In this document: positions 6,478 through 7,537 of the stretch, piece by piece
Layout of the letters: each line of letters starts with the position of its first letter
Numbering within the stretch: the first letter of the stretch is position 1
Assembly: GCA_051879015.1 (NCBI GenBank)
Contig: JBJELF010000008.1
Span: 1 to 7,537, forward strand
Source of the DNA: JBJELF01 sp051879015
GTDB taxonomy: Bacteria; Bacillota; Clostridia; Lachnospirales; Lachnospiraceae
Direction of reading: 5' to 3'
DNA length: 7,537 nt
The notes under the pieces: generated by a model
Told to the model about the DNA's origin: nothing
What the model saw: the letters and a program-made list of their open reading frames with translations, nothing else
The model's database searches: none
Program-made: the position numbers and the translations under genes

Positions 6478-6517
6478 AACGATTCGGCACCGACATCCCT
6501 ATCGATGCCGAATCGTT
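6478..6517 (-). terminator. Long GNRA-capped stem-loop between the binding-protein and LamG genes
   Basis: Minus-strand RNA forms 12 perfect pairs (AACGAUUCGGCA with UGCCGAAUCGUU) plus six inner pairs (two G-U) capped by GGGA, a GNRA tetraloop. The tail is UUUAUGUAC, a poor U-run. It starts 54 bases after the binding-protein stop and lies 111 bases before the LamG start. It could be a partial terminator or a 3' stabiliser that keeps binding-protein mRNA abundant while some read-through reaches the LamG gene. I found no strong promoter in 6367-6477. Confidence 0.7.
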
Positions 6518-6571
6518 CTTTGCAAATTTACATGATAAAAATGTCACAAGACATCAAAATCCTACTTATTA

Positions 6572-7537
6572 TTATTCTTCTTCTACGATTACACCCTGTG
6601 CATCCACAACAGACTGATAGAATGCCACATCTTCATCGCTCAGGAAATTATAGAAACTGTTTGGTCCAAAGAACTCAAGCATAGCATTTGCATGATAATA
6701 GTTTGCCATCTCGGTTGCTTCCTCTGCATAGTCAGAAGCTTTCGCTGCACCAGTATCTACCAAATCATGAATACCAATCTTGTTGAAATAGGAATCACAG
6801 AAGGTCCAATATCCGGCAATACTCTCCCAACCATAAGGGATAGGCTGCATACAGCTTGCAAAATAATCTCTCCAAAGCTGAGTATGTTCTTCGTCCATAC
6901 CTTCGCAGTACATCTGAATGTAAGCTTCCCATACCTGCTCATTCTTGGTAATCGGAGCAAACATACCTGCATTCTTAAGAAGTGTACCAGCCGAATTGGT
7001 TGCGCCAGAGTTATAAAGCTCAATACGAGTCATCCAACCATCTACACCAAAGCTCATGAATTTCAATAACTCATATGCTTCACGAGGATGCTGACAGCTA
7101 GAACCAACACCACCAAAGTCGATGGTAGCGATACTATGATGGTCTGCACTTGCATCTGCCTCAGATACAGCAGGAATAACATAAGGTACGATATCAAGAC
7201 CCATATCCTTGTAACCTTCTGTGTTCCAGATATTCTGGAATGTCCAGAATGCCTCACCAATAACACCTACATGTCCAGTGGAACCCATCCAACCTTCCCA
7301 GTCGCCGGTCCAGTCTTCCATTGCCTGTGTTTCTGGCATTGGAGCAATGTATCCACCCACTTTCAAATCAGCAAATTCTTGCTCACCGATTGCCCATACA
7401 CCCAAATCAAAGGTCTTACCATTGAAACCGAACTCACCAATAATCTCTTGAGAAGCAGCGATACCATAGTAAGAGTCAAGACGGTTGTAATAGCCATAAC
7501 CATAATAAGCCATTCCATCTGGACTATCTGCAACAGT
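6572..7537 (-). CDS. ABC sugar transporter substrate-binding protein, C-terminal part (5' end outside window)
   Basis: 321 residues are visible. The frame stays open through TVADSPDG ahead of the internal ATG at 7513 and on to the window edge, so the true start lies beyond 7537 and the signal peptide is not seen. The sequence has the features of the C-terminal lobe of family 1 extracellular solute-binding proteins of the long LplA/YtcQ-like group: WAIGEQEFADLKVGGYIAPM, a HPREAYELLKFMSFG helix, many surface Trp/Tyr residues suited to sugar stacking, and a helical C-terminal end (AEEATEMANYYHANAMLEFF). Such proteins are membrane-anchored lipoproteins that pass oligosaccharides to two inner-membrane permeases. 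Because the permeases do not follow, they are expected upstream, as in lplB-ytcP-ytcQ-type operons. Neighbouring LamG and GH43 genes suggest a plant-glycan oligosaccharide. TAA stop is at 6574-6572. Confidence 0.9.
   Translation of the reverse strand, partial: TVADSPDGMAYYGYGYYNRLDSYYGIAASQEIIGEFGFNGKTFDLGVWAIGEQEFADLKVGGYIAPMPETQAMEDWTGDWEGWMGSTGHVGVIGEAFWTFQNIWNTEGYKDMGLDIVPYVIPAVSEADASADHHSIATIDFGGVGSSCQHPREAYELLKFMSFGVDGWMTRIELYNSGATNSAGTLLKNAGMFAPITKNEQVWEAYIQMYCEGMDEEHTQLWRDYFASCMQPIPYGWESIAGYWTFCDSYFNKIGIHDLVDTGAAKASDYAEEATEMANYYHANAMLEFFGPNSFYNFLSDEDVAFYQSVVDAQGVIVEEE

Noticed and set aside
6385..7069. Plus-strand frames at 6385-6684 and 6692-7069 opposite the binding-protein gene
   Set aside because: They are shadows of the sense gene, and the first would read through the 6478-6517 stem-loop. 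No start signals or domains are seen.
6572..7513. ATG at 7513 as the true start of the binding-protein gene
   Set aside because: The frame is open upstream to the window edge (TVADSPDG), and the visible part is only the C-terminal lobe without a signal peptide, so the ATG is internal.
1..7537. CRISPR array, tRNA, rRNA, riboswitch, insertion sequence
   Set aside because: No regularly spaced direct repeats, cloverleaf sequences, known riboswitch cores or transposase-like frames were found on either strand.

Overview
The window looks like a chromosomal segment of a low-GC Gram-positive gut or rumen anaerobe, most likely Lachnospiraceae (Butyrivibrio/Roseburia-like). The reasons are strong AGGAGG ribosome binding sites, TTG starts, Thr/Glu-rich linkers after lipoprotein signal peptides, and close resemblance to Lachnospiraceae sugar-ABC binding proteins and GH43 enzymes. 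The genus is an inference. All five recognisable genes lie on the minus strand, so transcription runs from high to low coordinates.

Right part (7537 to 3509) is a carbohydrate-use module. It holds, in transcription order: the C-terminal 321 residues of an ABC sugar-binding protein cut by the window edge; a long stem-loop; a 526-residue lipoprotein made of a LamG/concanavalin-like domain plus a Trp-rich C-terminal beta-type module; a hairpin terminator; a 320-base gap with a promoter-like -10 and an inverted repeat; and a single-domain GH43 glycosidase without signal peptide. The simplest reading is that a surface lipoprotein holds a glycan at the cell, the binding protein and permeases (outside the window) import oligosaccharides, and cytoplasmic GH43 trims them, probably at arabinofuranosyl or xylosyl ends. 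The extracellular depolymerase and the permeases are not in view.

Left part (3366 to 224) is a two-gene operon of different character: a 611-residue membrane protein that looks like two ABC-2-type permease halves fused in tandem, and a 416-residue lipoprotein with no family I recognise. Both start with TTG behind nearly identical 31-base initiation regions (29 of 31 match). No ATPase gene is present. Sampled base composition is lower here (about 34-36% GC) than in the sugar genes (about 43-46%), so the two modules may differ in origin or expression level. A hairpin that could work on both strands closes this operon.

Positions 1-169 hold about 47% GC sequence with partly open frames on both strands. 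I could not assign it; it may be the end of a neighbouring gene or a mobile-element remnant. There is no tRNA, rRNA, CRISPR array or recognisable transposase. The most interesting material is the twin TTG initiation regions on a transporter-like pair without an ATPase, the stem-loop leader in front of that pair, and the LamG plus C-terminal module lipoprotein as a glycan-capture protein.
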